Below are positions 19,808-28,536 of a DNA stretch of 64,000 nt, one piece after another. Below the pieces are notes generated by a model. That model was given only the letters and a program-made list of their open reading frames with translations, was not told the DNA's origin and did not search any database. Source of the stretch: Reyranella humidisoli (GTDB taxonomy: Bacteria > Pseudomonadota > Alphaproteobacteria > Reyranellales > Reyranellaceae); assembly GCF_019039055.1 (NCBI RefSeq), contig NZ_JAHOPB010000002.1:967174-1031173 (forward strand), given 5' to 3'. The position numbers were made by a program, and so were the translations under genes. Each line of letters opens with the position of its first letter. Position 1 is the stretch's first letter.

Positions 19808-20796
19808 GAAGGTTCGCCGTTGCGGCGTTGAGCGCGCTTCTTCCCGCAGCCGCGGCGGCTCAGAGCGGTCCGAGCTTCGATTGCGCCAAAGCGTCGAATG
19901 CCTCCGAGCGCGCAGTCTGCAAATCCCCGGATCTGGCGAAAGTCGATCGGGAGTTGGCCGGCCTCTACGCGGCCCTGCTCGGCAGGCTCACGGGGCCGGC
20001 CAAGGAGAGTCTCGAGAAGAGCCAGGTGCGCTGGATCGTCGGACGGAACCGTGCCTGCCAGCCGAACGAAGATTCCGATGTGATCGAGCGTTGCCTCACG
20101 ACGCGGTATGCCGACCGCATCGCCGATCTCAAGGCGTCCGCCGCTGGCCCTTATCCGTTCGTCGAGGATCAGGCGATCGAGAAGACGGGCAAGGTCGGCA
20201 AGGTGAAATACGCGCTCGACCTTCGGTATCCCCGTTTCGCCGGGAAGACGGCGGACTTCTCCGCCCTCAACCGATCCTATGCCGATTCGGCGGCGAAAGC
20301 CGCCCGGGAGACGACTCCCGGCGCCGACGCCGGCGTCGATCGCGAAGAGCAGTGGGAAGCGGTGCAGAGCTACGCGCTCCATCGGCCGGGACCCGACGCC
20401 ATCACCGTTGCGCTGACCTTCTGGGCCTATACCGGGGGCGCCCATGGCTACGGAAGCTTGAGTTGCACGCTGGTCGACCTGCGCACCGGCAAGCCCGTGC
20501 CGCCGGCCGGTGTGTTCGCCGAGGGCTCACCCTGGCTTAAGGAGGTCGTCTCGATCGTCGCCGCCGACCTCAAGAAGCAATTCGTCGAGAATCCGGGCTT
20601 CGAGGACGCGCTGGAGCCGCGGAAGCTCACCAAGACCGTGAACAGCGCCGACCGCTTCTGCTGGCAGGCCGACAGGCTGCAGGTCTATTTCAACCAGTAC
20701 GAGGTCGGCCCCTATTCTTCAGGCCCCTATACGGTCGACATTCCCTACAGTCGGCTGAAGCCGCTGCTGCGCGCCGGCGGCCTGGTCGCTCGCTGA
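19804..20796 (+). CDS. Secreted LprI-domain plus DUF3298-type protein
   Basis: The 330-residue protein has a signal peptide (VAALSALLPAAAAAQ), then an LprI/DUF1311-like domain with paired cysteines (FDCAKASNASERAVC and RACQPN...IERCL). The C-terminal half resembles the DUF4163/DUF3298 pair seen in RsiV-like proteins (TFWAYTGGAHGYGSL, YSSGPYTVDIPYS). LprI-type domains can inhibit lysozyme; the C-terminal pair binds lysozyme in RsiV. A lysozyme-binding periplasmic protein is therefore a reasonable inference, not a proven role. The ATG overlaps the aminotransferase stop (ATGA). Confidence 0.82.
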   Translation: MRRFAVAALSALLPAAAAAQSGPSFDCAKASNASERAVCKSPDLAKVDRELAGLYAALLGRLTGPAKESLEKSQVRWIVGRNRACQPNEDSDVIERCLTTRYADRIADLKASAAGPYPFVEDQAIEKTGKVGKVKYALDLRYPRFAGKTADFSALNRSYADSAAKAARETTPGADAGVDREEQWEAVQSYALHRPGPDAITVALTFWAYTGGAHGYGSLSCTLVDLRTGKPVPPAGVFAEGSPWLKEVVSIVAADLKKQFVENPGFEDALEPRKLTKTVNSADRFCWQADRLQVYFNQYEVGPYSSGPYTVDIPYSRLKPLLRAGGLVAR

Positions 20797-20803
20797 ACGT
20801 TGC

Positions 20804-21298
20804 CTAATGCAGCTTGCGCCGGTCACGCGCTCCGACCGGGGTGCCGGCGGGAGTCGCGCGCTCGGTCGCTACGGGCGGCACCGGGCCGGAGTGGTGGCTC
20901 GCCATGTGCCAGCCATCGGTCATGCGGACATAGAGATTGCTCGCCATGAGCTGGCCGTTGGGCAGGATTTCGCGGCAGGTGACCAGCGCGAGGCCCGGGC
21001 GGCCGAGCACCCATTCTTCGGTGCATCGCACCCGGGGCGCCTCGGGGTGCTTCATGATGGCCCGCCAGCTCGCCATGATCTCCGCCCGGTCGTAGAGCGC
21101 CTGCTGCCCGGGATGCAGGCAGATGACCGAGCCGGTCGGCGCCCAGACGAGGTCCATGGCGGCGGGGTCTCGATCGTTGAACGCCCGGTAGAAGGCGCGA
21201 TTGGCGGCGAGGACGGCGTCGCGCTCGTCATCATCGAATTCTGCCAGGAGCGGCGGCAGGCGTGGGGCACGGCGGGGCATTCGACCCTCGAAACTCAC
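20804..21298 (-). CDS. NTF2/SnoaL-like protein
   Basis: The 164-residue protein has the cone-shaped NTF2-like pattern: DDDERDAVLAANRAFYRAFNDRDPAAMDLVW, VICLHPGQQALYDRAEIMASW, and a final strand WHMASHHSGPV. These proteins can be small enzymes or binding folds. Seen features do not fix a substrate. The start could be ATG 21298 or the ATG four codons after residue 3 (MPRRAPRL). It is divergent from two acyl-CoA dehydrogenase genes, and the two starts lie close together, so they may share control. Confidence 0.75.
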   Translation of the reverse strand: MSFEGRMPRRAPRLPPLLAEFDDDERDAVLAANRAFYRAFNDRDPAAMDLVWAPTGSVICLHPGQQALYDRAEIMASWRAIMKHPEAPRVRCTEEWVLGRPGLALVTCREILPNGQLMASNLYVRMTDGWHMASHHSGPVPPVATERATPAGTPVGARDRRKLH

Positions 21299-21353
21299 GG
21301 GTTGCGCGTTACAGGATTAGCCGACACAGATGAGGCATCCAACCATCGAGATC

Positions 21354-22514
21354 ATGATGTCCATCCCCAAGCTCGAGTTTCCGCCGTTTCATCTGCCCGC
21401 CGAGGCCGAGGCCTTGCGCGAGGAAGTCCGCGCGTTCCTCAAGGAAACGCTGCCCAAGATCAAGACCGAGGACCGGTTCGCAAGCTGGAACACGGCGTCG
21501 CCCGAGTTCAGCAGGGCGCTGGGCGCCAAGGGTTGGCTCGGCATCACCTGGCCCAAGCAGTATGGCGGCGCCGAGCGGACCTTCCTCGACCGGCTTGTCG
21601 TGACCGAGGAACTGCTCGGCAACAGCGCGCCCGCCGGCTCCCACTGGGTAGCCGACCGCCAGTCCGGTCCGCTGCTCCTCAAGTTCGGCACCGAACAGCA
21701 GCGCCAGGCGATCCTGCCGCGGATCGTACGGGGCGAATGCTATTTCAGCATCGGCATGTCCGAGCCGGATTCAGGATCGGACCTGGCCTCGGTCCGCACA
21801 CGCGCCGAGCCGGTGCCCGGCGGCTTTCGCGTGAACGGCACCAAGGTCTGGACCTCCGGCGCGCACCGCAACCACTACTGCATCACGCTGGTCCGCACGT
21901 CGGGACAGCATGGCGACCGTCACAAGGGGCTGAGCCAGCTCCTGGTCGATCTCAAGACCCCGGGCGTGACTATCCGCCCGATCATCAACCTCGCCGGTCG
22001 TCACGACTGGAACGAGGTGACCTTCTCCGACGCGTTCATCCCCGAGGATTGCCTGATCGGCAACGAGGGCGACGGATGGCTCCAGGTCACGAGCGAGCTG
22101 GCTTTCGAGCGCTCCGGCCCCGAGCGCTTCATGCAGAACGTCTACGTGTTGCGCGAGCTTGTGCGCGTGCTCGGCCGCCAGCCGGCCAAGCGCGCCAGCG
22201 CCATCCTCGGCCGCCTGATCGCGCGGCTGTGGACCCTGCGCCAGATGTCGACGGCCGTCGCCGGCATGATGCAGGGCGGCAAGTCGCCGGCCATCGAGGC
22301 GTCGCTGGTGAAGGATCTCGGCACGATCTACCAGCAGGACCTGCCGGAGATCGCGCGTACGCTGGCCGAATCCGACGCAACCACCGAGGACGATCTCGCC
22401 GACTTCCTCGATGTCGCTCAATACGCGTCGATGATGGCGCCGAGCTACACCATCCAGGGCGGCACCACCCAGGTCCTGCGCGGCATCGTCGCCCGCGGCC
22501 TCGGTCTGCGCTGA
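21354..22514 (+). CDS. Acyl-CoA dehydrogenase, first of a pair
   Basis: The protein (386 residues from ATG 21354) is a full acyl-CoA dehydrogenase: N-terminal helices with GWLGITWPKQYGG, the FAD-binding FSIGMSEPDSGSDLASVRT and KVWTSGAHRNHY, and the C-terminal helical domain with ERSGPERFMQN and YTIQGGTTQVLRGIVARGLGL. The family oxidises the alpha-beta bond of acyl-CoAs. An in-frame ATG at 21330 would add eight residues. It is followed after 12 bases by a second, more divergent acyl-CoA dehydrogenase, a common two-subunit or tandem arrangement in degradation of side chains and unusual acids. Confidence 0.92.
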   Translation: MMSIPKLEFPPFHLPAEAEALREEVRAFLKETLPKIKTEDRFASWNTASPEFSRALGAKGWLGITWPKQYGGAERTFLDRLVVTEELLGNSAPAGSHWVADRQSGPLLLKFGTEQQRQAILPRIVRGECYFSIGMSEPDSGSDLASVRTRAEPVPGGFRVNGTKVWTSGAHRNHYCITLVRTSGQHGDRHKGLSQLLVDLKTPGVTIRPIINLAGRHDWNEVTFSDAFIPEDCLIGNEGDGWLQVTSELAFERSGPERFMQNVYVLRELVRVLGRQPAKRASAILGRLIARLWTLRQMSTAVAGMMQGGKSPAIEASLVKDLGTIYQQDLPEIARTLAESDATTEDDLADFLDVAQYASMMAPSYTIQGGTTQVLRGIVARGLGLR

Positions 22515-22526
22515 AGGAGGACGATC

Positions 22527-23582
22527 ATGGACCGCGATACCCGTGACATGCTGCTGGAGACGGCGACCCGCTTCTTCGCCGAGCGTTCGGCCAAGGACGT
22601 CGTCAACGGCGTCGAGAAGGGCGTTTGGCCTGCCGATCTCTGGAAGGAGATCGAGGAAATGGGCCTGCCGCTGATTGCCGTGCCAGAAGAACTGGAAGGC
22701 GTGGGCGGCACGCTGGCCGACCTGATGGCGCTGCTGCGCGTGGCCGGCGAGCATGCCGTGCCCGTGCCGGTCGCGGAGACGGCGCTGGCCAACCTCCTCG
22801 TGGCCGCCGCCGGCGGCAAGCCCGCAACGGGCCCCTCGACGCTCGCGCTGGGAGACCTGTCCTTCCAGGGCGGGCGCGTGAGCGGCAAGGTCGCGCGGGT
22901 GCCGTTCGCCGGCGTCGCCGAACGCTTCGTCTCGATCGTGACGGCGGGCGGCAAGTCCACGCTGGTCGTGGTCCGGCGCGACGCCGCGACGATCGAGGAC
23001 TCGCCGAGCCATGCCGGCGAGCCCTATGGTTCGGTATCGTTCGATGGCGCCGCGCCGGAGTTCTCGGCGGCCTCCACGATCAGTGCCGACCGTGCGTTCG
23101 AACTCGCGGCCCTCGCCCGTTCGATGCAGATGGCGGGTGCGGCCGACAAGGTGCTGGTGACGGCCACCGAATACTGCAAGCAGCGCGTCCAGTTCGGTCG
23201 GCCGATCTCGACCTTCCAGGCGGTCCAGCACATGCTGGCGGAACTCGCGAGCTGCGTGGCCGCGACCATCGCCGCGGCCGAAGCTGCCTCGCGCGATGCC
23301 GACGAGGGCGGCCTCGTCGACGGCGGCAGCTTCTCGATCGCTGCGGCCAAGACCCAGTGCTCCGACTTCGCGCACCGCATCGCCGCCATCTCGCACCAGT
23401 CGATGGGCGCGATGGGCTTCACCCACGAGCACATCCTTCATCACTACACGCGCAGGCTCTGGGTGTGGCGCCGCGACTTCGGCAGCGAGAGTTTCTGGGG
23501 CGAGAAGATCGGCCAGTCCTTCGCCAGGGCCGGCAAGGACGAGCTGTGGCCGGCGCTCGCGGCGAGCCGCTACGCCGCGTAA
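22527..23582 (+). CDS. Acyl-CoA dehydrogenase, second of a pair
   Basis: The 351-residue protein keeps the acyl-CoA dehydrogenase plan but with a short middle domain: AVPEELEGVGGTLADL, ELAALARSMQMAGAADKVL, EYCKQRVQFGRPISTFQAVQH and a C-terminal HQSMGAMGFTHEHILHH. The partner gene begins 12 bases upstream. Paired dehydrogenases of this kind often form heteromers for CoA esters of sterol side chains or branched acids (family knowledge). The start ATG follows GGAGG. Two hairpins and a terminator lie downstream at 23596-23675. Confidence 0.9.
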   Translation: MDRDTRDMLLETATRFFAERSAKDVVNGVEKGVWPADLWKEIEEMGLPLIAVPEELEGVGGTLADLMALLRVAGEHAVPVPVAETALANLLVAAAGGKPATGPSTLALGDLSFQGGRVSGKVARVPFAGVAERFVSIVTAGGKSTLVVVRRDAATIEDSPSHAGEPYGSVSFDGAAPEFSAASTISADRAFELAALARSMQMAGAADKVLVTATEYCKQRVQFGRPISTFQAVQHMLAELASCVAATIAAAEAASRDADEGGLVDGGSFSIAAAKTQCSDFAHRIAAISHQSMGAMGFTHEHILHHYTRRLWVWRRDFGSESFWGEKIGQSFARAGKDELWPALAASRYAA

Positions 23583-23595
23583 AAGGCCTACCGCG

Positions 23596-23675
23596 CCTCT
23601 CGCGTCCGAACCGGTCGCGAGGGGGCCCGCATATCTCCATTCCAATGCAGCGGCGACGTCCAACGTCGCCGTTTT
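23596..23675 (+). terminator. Terminator after the acyl-CoA dehydrogenase pair
   Basis: CGGCGACGT (23651-23659) pairs perfectly with ACGTCGCCG (23663-23671) around a three-base loop and is followed by TTTT. A weaker stem, CCTCTCGCG with CGCGAGGGG, precedes it at 23596-23624. The first is a textbook rho-independent signal and isolates modA from the genes before it. Confidence 0.8.
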
Positions 23676-23693
23676 GCTATTGCGTTGGACCTT

Positions 23694-23717
23694 CGTTATA
23701 TTCAGTGAGATATACCG
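23694..23717. promoter_or_regulatory. ModE-type molybdate operator upstream of modA
   Basis: CGTTATAT and ATATACCG stand eight bases apart, with the same half-sites and the same spacing as the known E. coli modA operator (CGTTATAT-N8-AYATAACG). It lies 23 bases before the modA start codon. Molybdate-bound ModE represses from such sites. Confidence 0.75.
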
Positions 23718-23739
23718 AAGCCTCGAAAAAGGAGATCGC

Positions 23740-24534
23740 ATGCCGGGCACCCGCCGGTCATTCGTGTCGGCATTCGGCGTTGCCGCCTTCCTTGTGACGT
23801 CGGGCGGGATCGCGCGGCAGGCGTTCGCGCAGGGCAAGGATGTCGTCATCCTCGCCGCCGCCAGCCTCAAGAACGCGCTGGACGAGGCCTCGGCCGACTG
23901 GGCCAGGAAAACCGGCAAGACGACCAGGGTCTCTTATGCATCGAGCTCGGCGCTGGCCAGGCAGATCGAGGGCGGCATTCCGGCCGATATCTTCATCTCG
24001 GCCGACGTGCCGTGGATGGACTATGTCGCCGAGCGCAAGCTCATCAAGCCGGCCAGCCGCTCGGACTATCTCGGCAATCAGATCGTCCTGATCGCGAGCA
24101 AGGATTCGAAGACCGATCTCAGGATCGACAAGGGCTTCAACCTGCGTGGCGCGCTGGGCAATGACGGCCGCCTCGCGATGGGCAGCGTCGAGGCGGTGCC
24201 GGCCGGCAAGTACGGCAAGGCGGCGCTGGAATATCTCGGCGTGTGGCCTTCGGTCGCCGACCGCGTGGCGCAGGCGGAGAACGTCCGCATGGCGCTGACC
24301 TTGGTCTCGCGCGGCGAGGCGCCGCTCGGCATCGTCTACAAGACCGATGCCGCCTCCGATCCGTCCGTGCGCATCGTCGGCGCCTTCCCGGCCGACTCGC
24401 ACCCGGCGATCATCTACCCGATGGCGCTGCTGTCGACGTCGACCAACCCGGACGCGCAGGCGTTCGCTGACTACCTGAAGACGCCGGCCGCCAGGCCGTT
24501 CTTCGAGAAGCAGGGCTTCACCGTATTGAAATAG
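23740..24534 (+). CDS. modA: Molybdate ABC transporter substrate-binding protein
   Basis: The 264-residue protein has a signal peptide (SFVSAFGVAAFLVTSGGIARQAFAQ) and the ModA fold: VVILAAASLKNALDEAS, SYASSSALARQIEGGIPADIFISAD, YLGNQIVLIAS, GSVEAVPAGKYGKAALE and a C-terminal LKTPAARPFFEKQGF. The oxyanion-binding serines are in AASLKNA and ASSSALA. It binds molybdate or tungstate in the periplasm. AGGAG precedes the ATG by five bases. No modB or modC gene follows, so the membrane and ATPase parts must lie elsewhere. The ModE box upstream supports molybdate as the ligand. Confidence 0.93.
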   Translation: MPGTRRSFVSAFGVAAFLVTSGGIARQAFAQGKDVVILAAASLKNALDEASADWARKTGKTTRVSYASSSALARQIEGGIPADIFISADVPWMDYVAERKLIKPASRSDYLGNQIVLIASKDSKTDLRIDKGFNLRGALGNDGRLAMGSVEAVPAGKYGKAALEYLGVWPSVADRVAQAENVRMALTLVSRGEAPLGIVYKTDAASDPSVRIVGAFPADSHPAIIYPMALLSTSTNPDAQAFADYLKTPAARPFFEKQGFTVLK

Positions 24535-24556
24535 TGCAGGGTCGACTCCGACAATT

Positions 24557-24580
24557 CGCTGTATTCGATGGGATACAAAG
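24557..24580. promoter_or_regulatory. Weak ModE-like dyad between modA and the modE-like gene
   Basis: CGCTGTAT and ATACAAAG are eight bases apart, the same geometry as the strong box upstream of modA, and pair at six of eight positions. It sits between the two convergent gene ends, where a repressor site would be unusual, so it may be fortuitous. Confidence 0.25.
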
Positions 24581-24620
24581 AAGATGGAGGAGGCGGGTCT
24601 CGAACAGGCTTCGCGGGTTC

Positions 24621-25019
24621 CTAGAGCGGTTTGACGGCCGGCGGCGTGAGCAGGCGGGCCAGCGCGCGGATTTCCGGCGAGGAGACGCCATAGGCGCGGC
24701 GCTCCATCTCGCGATAGAGGCGCACGATGTCGTTGCCGGTCTCGGTCACCGATGCACCGCCGCCGCCGCCGCCGCCGGTCTGCGCAGCCACCACCGGATC
24801 CCGGAACATCTGGTTCATCTCGTCGACGAGCAGCCAGGCCTGGCGGTAGGACATGGCGAGCGCCCGGCCGGCGGCCGAGATCGAGCCGGTCTCGTTGATC
24901 AGTTCGAGCAATCGGACCTTGCCCGGCCCGATCGAGCGTTCGCCGCCGAAATCGATCCGGAGGTGCAAGGAGGTCTTGTCAGACCGCCTGGCCGCTGTCT
25001 TGGCTGGTCTGCGTCCCAT
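24621..25019 (-). CDS. ModE-like winged-helix regulator without molybdate domain
   Basis: The 132-residue protein matches only the N-terminal DNA-binding domain of ModE: IDFGGERSIGPGKVRLLELINETGSISAAGRALAMSYRQAWLLVDEMN, then a wing with a run of seven glycines and ETGNDIVRLYREMERR. The glycine run comes from a CCG repeat at about 24757-24777; similar glycine-rich wings occur in the family. The C-terminal molybdate-binding MOP repeats of full ModE are absent, so it must sense molybdate through another protein or not at all. Its convergence with modA and the ModE boxes support a role in molybdenum control (inference). Confidence 0.85.
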   Translation of the reverse strand: MGRRPAKTAARRSDKTSLHLRIDFGGERSIGPGKVRLLELINETGSISAAGRALAMSYRQAWLLVDEMNQMFRDPVVAAQTGGGGGGGASVTETGNDIVRLYREMERRAYGVSSPEIRALARLLTPPAVKPL

Positions 25020-25060
25020 GCCGGAGAGTATGCGGCGCCGCCGCGCGCAAGGCCAGGTGG

Positions 25061-26401
25061 CTACCGCAGCGCAGCGATCAGCCCATTGGCGACGTCCGCT
25101 GCCTGCAGCCGGATATCCGGTATCGCCACGATTTCAGTGTAACGGCCGCGCGTGGGAGGGCCGAGGACGTAGAGGCGGTCCGATGGTGCGCCGTCCCGTC
25201 CGATCAGGGCTTCGTCGACAGCGACGTCGAGGCCCTGGTTGAGCGGATCGGGTCGCAGCTTGCCGTCCTTCACCAGCTGCGCATGAAGGGGCACCTGCAC
25301 GTCGACCTCGTTGCGCGGACCGCGGCAGTCGACCACGCGATCGAAGCTGCGCGTCTCACGGACATCTGAACCGCGCCGGACGATCGTGACCTCGACCTTG
25401 TCGTCCGTCGTCTGTCCGATCTCGACGCGGCCGGAGACGATCGAAAGCTGTCCACGCGCCTTGGCGGCATCGATCTGCTCGCCGATCTGCGGGGCGACGC
25501 GATGACGATGGATGTCCCACCATGGTCGCAGATGACGCAGGAAGCGCTTCCGCTGATCGAGATCGAGCGCATGCCAGAGCTCGTTGTTGTGCGGTCGCAG
25601 GAGTTGCATCAGGCCCGGCCAGTCGAGGGCGGCGCGCAGCCTGGCGCGGAAACGGTTGGTCCGCTGCGACAGGCTGCCGGTGAAGAGGTCGCTCGTATCG
25701 GCTTCGGGCGTGGGGATCGGCGCGCTTGGATGGCGATGCGGCACCAGTCCGCGGCGGGACAAGGCGACGATCGGGCCTTTGTGGCCCTGTTCCAGCAGCG
25801 AGAGCAGCACGTCGATCATCGTCAGGCTGGTGCCGATCAGCAGGATCGATCCTTCGGGCGCGAGTCCGGCGATCGCCTCGTCTCGCCAGGGATTGCCGTG
25901 ATAGGCGCCGGAATCCGTCGAAGGAGGGCGGTGGCCGGTCGCCAGCACGGCCTTGCGGGCGCGGAGCGGGGACTGACCTTCGACATCGAGCTCGACGCCG
26001 TCCTGCCGGTCGCGGATCGCGACGACGTCGCCGGCTACCACCCGAAGGCGACCGTCGGAGCGCTTGACCGACTCGGCGAGCAGGTCCTGCAGGTAGCGGC
26101 CGTAGATTGCGCGGGGAACGAAATCGGCGCGGCCATAGCCGCGGTCGCCACGCGCCAGCCATTGCACGAAATGGTCCGGCTCGTCGGCCAGGGCCGTCAT
26201 GTCGCTGGCACGGACATTGAGAAGATGATGCAGGCAGTGGGTCGAGTAGGCGACGCCCAGTCCCAAATGCGGGCCACGCTCGATGAGTGCGACGCGCAGC
26301 CGGCTCCTACGGACGAGCTGGGCGGCAAGCAGCACGCCGCTGGCGCCGCCGCCGACGATTGCGATGTCGACAGGCGAAGATGACGGTTCGGAATGCTGCA
26401 T
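25061..26401 (-). CDS. FAD/NAD(P)-binding protein
   Basis: The 446-residue protein starts with a Rossmann dinucleotide motif IVGGGASGVLLAAQL followed by the acidic end of strand two (ALIERG). A second nucleotide-binding region SILLIGTSLTMIDVLLSLL lies near residue 200. The layout fits FAD-dependent oxidoreductases of the HpyO/NAD_binding_9 type, some of which hydroxylate urate or siderophore precursors. No substrate can be read from it. It is next to the modE-like gene but shows no molybdenum link. A 151-base gap separates it from the divergent broken aldo/keto reductase gene. Confidence 0.82.
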   Translation of the reverse strand: MQHSEPSSSPVDIAIVGGGASGVLLAAQLVRRSRLRVALIERGPHLGLGVAYSTHCLHHLLNVRASDMTALADEPDHFVQWLARGDRGYGRADFVPRAIYGRYLQDLLAESVKRSDGRLRVVAGDVVAIRDRQDGVELDVEGQSPLRARKAVLATGHRPPSTDSGAYHGNPWRDEAIAGLAPEGSILLIGTSLTMIDVLLSLLEQGHKGPIVALSRRGLVPHRHPSAPIPTPEADTSDLFTGSLSQRTNRFRARLRAALDWPGLMQLLRPHNNELWHALDLDQRKRFLRHLRPWWDIHRHRVAPQIGEQIDAAKARGQLSIVSGRVEIGQTTDDKVEVTIVRRGSDVRETRSFDRVVDCRGPRNEVDVQVPLHAQLVKDGKLRPDPLNQGLDVAVDEALIGRDGAPSDRLYVLGPPTRGRYTEIVAIPDIRLQAADVANGLIAALR

Positions 26402-26551
26402 TTCCGAAGTATGGCAGATGCGGTGCTGCCGATGCCAGCCATCGAAGTGCGGCGCCTCGGCGCTGCTGCGTCAAGGCGATCTGGCCCAGCAGCACCTGGC
26501 CCCGTTACCATGCCTGGCACGTCGGTCATGAAGGGTGGTCGAGGAGGGATC

Positions 26552-27547
26552 ATGCAGCACACGAAGTTTGGCCGAACCGGCCTTAGCGTCTCGAAGCTCT
26601 GCCTCGGCACGATGACCTTCGGTCTGCAATGCGACGCCGTGCAGAGCAACGACATCCTCGACGCCGCCGCAGCCGGCGACATCGACTTCCTCGACACGGC
26701 CAACGTCTATCCGCTGGGCGGCATGCGCGACACGGTGGGCCGCACCGAGCAGATCGTCGGCAACTGACTGAAGGGCAAGCGTCACCACTACATCGTGGCG
26801 ACCAAGTGCGGCGGCGTCATGGGGCGGCATCCCTGGGAGCAGGGCACGTCGCGCAAGCATGTGCTGGAGGCGATCGAGGCGTCGCTGAGGCGGCTCGGCA
26901 CCGACTATGTCGACCTCTATCAACTTCATCGCCACGATCCGGGGACACCGCTCGACGAGACGATGGATGCGCTCGACACGGTCGTGCGGCAGGGCAAGGC
27001 GCGCTACGTCGGCGTCTCCAACTGGCCGGCGCACAAAGTGGCGCGCGGGATCGGCCGCGCCGAGGTGAAGAACACCGTCCGCATCGATTCGGTGCAGCCG
27101 CGCTACAATTTATTGTTCCGCAGCTACGAACGCGACCTGCTGCCGTTGTGCGAGGAGGAAGGGATCGCGGTGATCCCCTACAATCCTCTGGCCGGCGGTC
27201 TTCTTACGGGCAAGTACAATGGCGAGGCGCCCCCGCCGCAAGGCTCACGCTTCCAGCTCGGCACCGCAGGCGCCCGCTACCAGGAGCGTTACTGGCACCG
27301 GCGCGAGTTCGAGACCATCGAGGCGATCCGTGGCGTCGCGGCCGAGGCGGGCATGAGCATGGCCGTCCTGGCGATGCGCTGGACGCTTTCCAATCCGGCG
27401 ATCACCACGCCTATCATCGGCGCGTCCAAGCCCGAGCAGCTTGCCGACAGTTTCGCCGCGGCCGAGCAGGGGCCGCTGCCCAAGGACCTCAAGGCCATAC
27501 TCGACCAGCTCACGCACGAATGGCGCGCCGTCGATGCCGAGCGTTGA
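26552..27547 (+). pseudogene. Aldo/keto reductase interrupted by an in-frame TGA
   Basis: The reading frame is a normal aldo/keto reductase: MQHTKFGRTGLSVSKLCLG, then FLDTANVY with the catalytic Asp and Tyr. It stops at TGA 26765-26767 and resumes in the same frame with LKGKRHHYIVATKCGG (catalytic Lys) and LYQLHRHDPGT (His), to a normal C-terminus. In relatives the position is usually Trp (GRWLKGKR), so a single TGG-to-TGA change explains it. The good ribosome site GAGGAGG remains. A downstream GTG at 26795 could restart a 250-residue fragment, but that fragment lacks the N-terminal strand. A sequencing error is possible. An intact relative is at 51221-52195. Confidence 0.85.
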
Positions 27548-27562
27548 TATCGGCGGGCCAGG

Positions 27563-28522
27563 CTACTCCGGCTCGATGCCGGCAACTTTCATCATCTCGC
27601 GGTAGAGCGCGATCTCGGCGACCATGATGCGCCGCATCTCCTCGGGCGTGCACGGCGCGATTTCCGAGCCGCCCTGGGCCTGTCGTTCGACATAGGCCGG
27701 ATCGGTGATGGCCTTGAGCATGGCCTCGCGCAGCTTCGCCATGACCGGCTGCGGCACGCCGCTCGGCATCAGGATGCCGGTCCAGGTCATCAGCTCGAAG
27801 TCGGGAATGCCCTGTTCGATCAGCGTCGGGATGTCGGGTGTGAGCGGATAGCGGCCGCGGCTGCCGACACCGAGGCAACGCACCGTCCCGGCCTTGACCT
27901 GCGGCAGGCTGGTGACCGGATCGGCGAAGCACATCTGCACGTGGCCGGCCATCGTGTCCTGCAGTGCTGCGGGTGTGCTCTTGTAGGGCACGTGCATCAT
28001 GTCGATGCCGGCCTTGGCCTTGAGCAGTTCGCCCGAGATGCGCGTCGAGGCACTGCCCGAGCCGAAGTTTATCTTGCCCGGCTGGCGCTTGCACAGCGCG
28101 ACGAACTCGCCCGCCGTCTTCGCCTCGACCTTCGGGTTCACGATCATGAACACCGGCGCGCGGCCGATGATCGTCACCGGTTCGAAGTCCTTGAGCGGGT
28201 CGTAGGGCAGGGACTTCATCATCGCGACATTCGACGCCGCGGCGGTGTTGGAGCAGACGAAGATGGTCTGGCCGTCGGGCTTCGCCTTGGCGGCGACTTC
28301 GGCGGCAATGGCGCCATTGGCCCCCGGCTTGTTCTCGACGACGGCCGGAACACCGAAGACCTTGTTCAAGCCCTCGGCGACGTTACGGGCGCTCTGGTCG
28401 GTCGCCGAGCCCGGACCGAACGGCACGATGATGCGGAACGGGCCGTTCGGAAAAGTATCCGCCTTCGCTGCGCTGCCGAAGGGCAGCGCAGCAGCACCGA
28501 CGATCAGGGAACGGCGGCGCAT
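27563..28522 (-). CDS. Bug-family tripartite tricarboxylate receptor
   Basis: The 319-residue protein is a periplasmic binding protein of the TctC/Bug type: signal RRRSLIVGAAALPFGSAAKA, then FRIIVPFGPGSATDQSAR, VENKPGANGAIAAEVAAKAKPDGQT, INFGSGSASTRISGELLKA and MHVPYKSTPAALQDTMAGHVQ. Such receptors bind organic acids such as citrate, dicarboxylates or nicotinate derivatives. The start ATG 28522 gives the signal peptide; an upstream in-frame extension to 28549 has none. No TctA or TctB genes are nearby. The gene is just downstream of rne on the same strand. Confidence 0.92.
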   Translation of the reverse strand: MRRRSLIVGAAALPFGSAAKADTFPNGPFRIIVPFGPGSATDQSARNVAEGLNKVFGVPAVVENKPGANGAIAAEVAAKAKPDGQTIFVCSNTAAASNVAMMKSLPYDPLKDFEPVTIIGRAPVFMIVNPKVEAKTAGEFVALCKRQPGKINFGSGSASTRISGELLKAKAGIDMMHVPYKSTPAALQDTMAGHVQMCFADPVTSLPQVKAGTVRCLGVGSRGRYPLTPDIPTLIEQGIPDFELMTWTGILMPSGVPQPVMAKLREAMLKAITDPAYVERQAQGGSEIAPCTPEEMRRIMVAEIALYREMMKVAGIEPE

Positions 28523-28536
28523 GCTGCGAGTCCTGC

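Noticed and set aside
24757..24777. CCG triplet repeat in the ModE-like gene as a phase-variable tract
   Set aside because: A triplet repeat changes glycine number without shifting the frame, and glycine-rich wings are normal in this family.
26765..26767. Selenocysteine codon in the aldo/keto reductase
   Set aside because: The position is Trp in relatives, not Cys, and no selenocysteine-insertion-like element was evident after the TGA.
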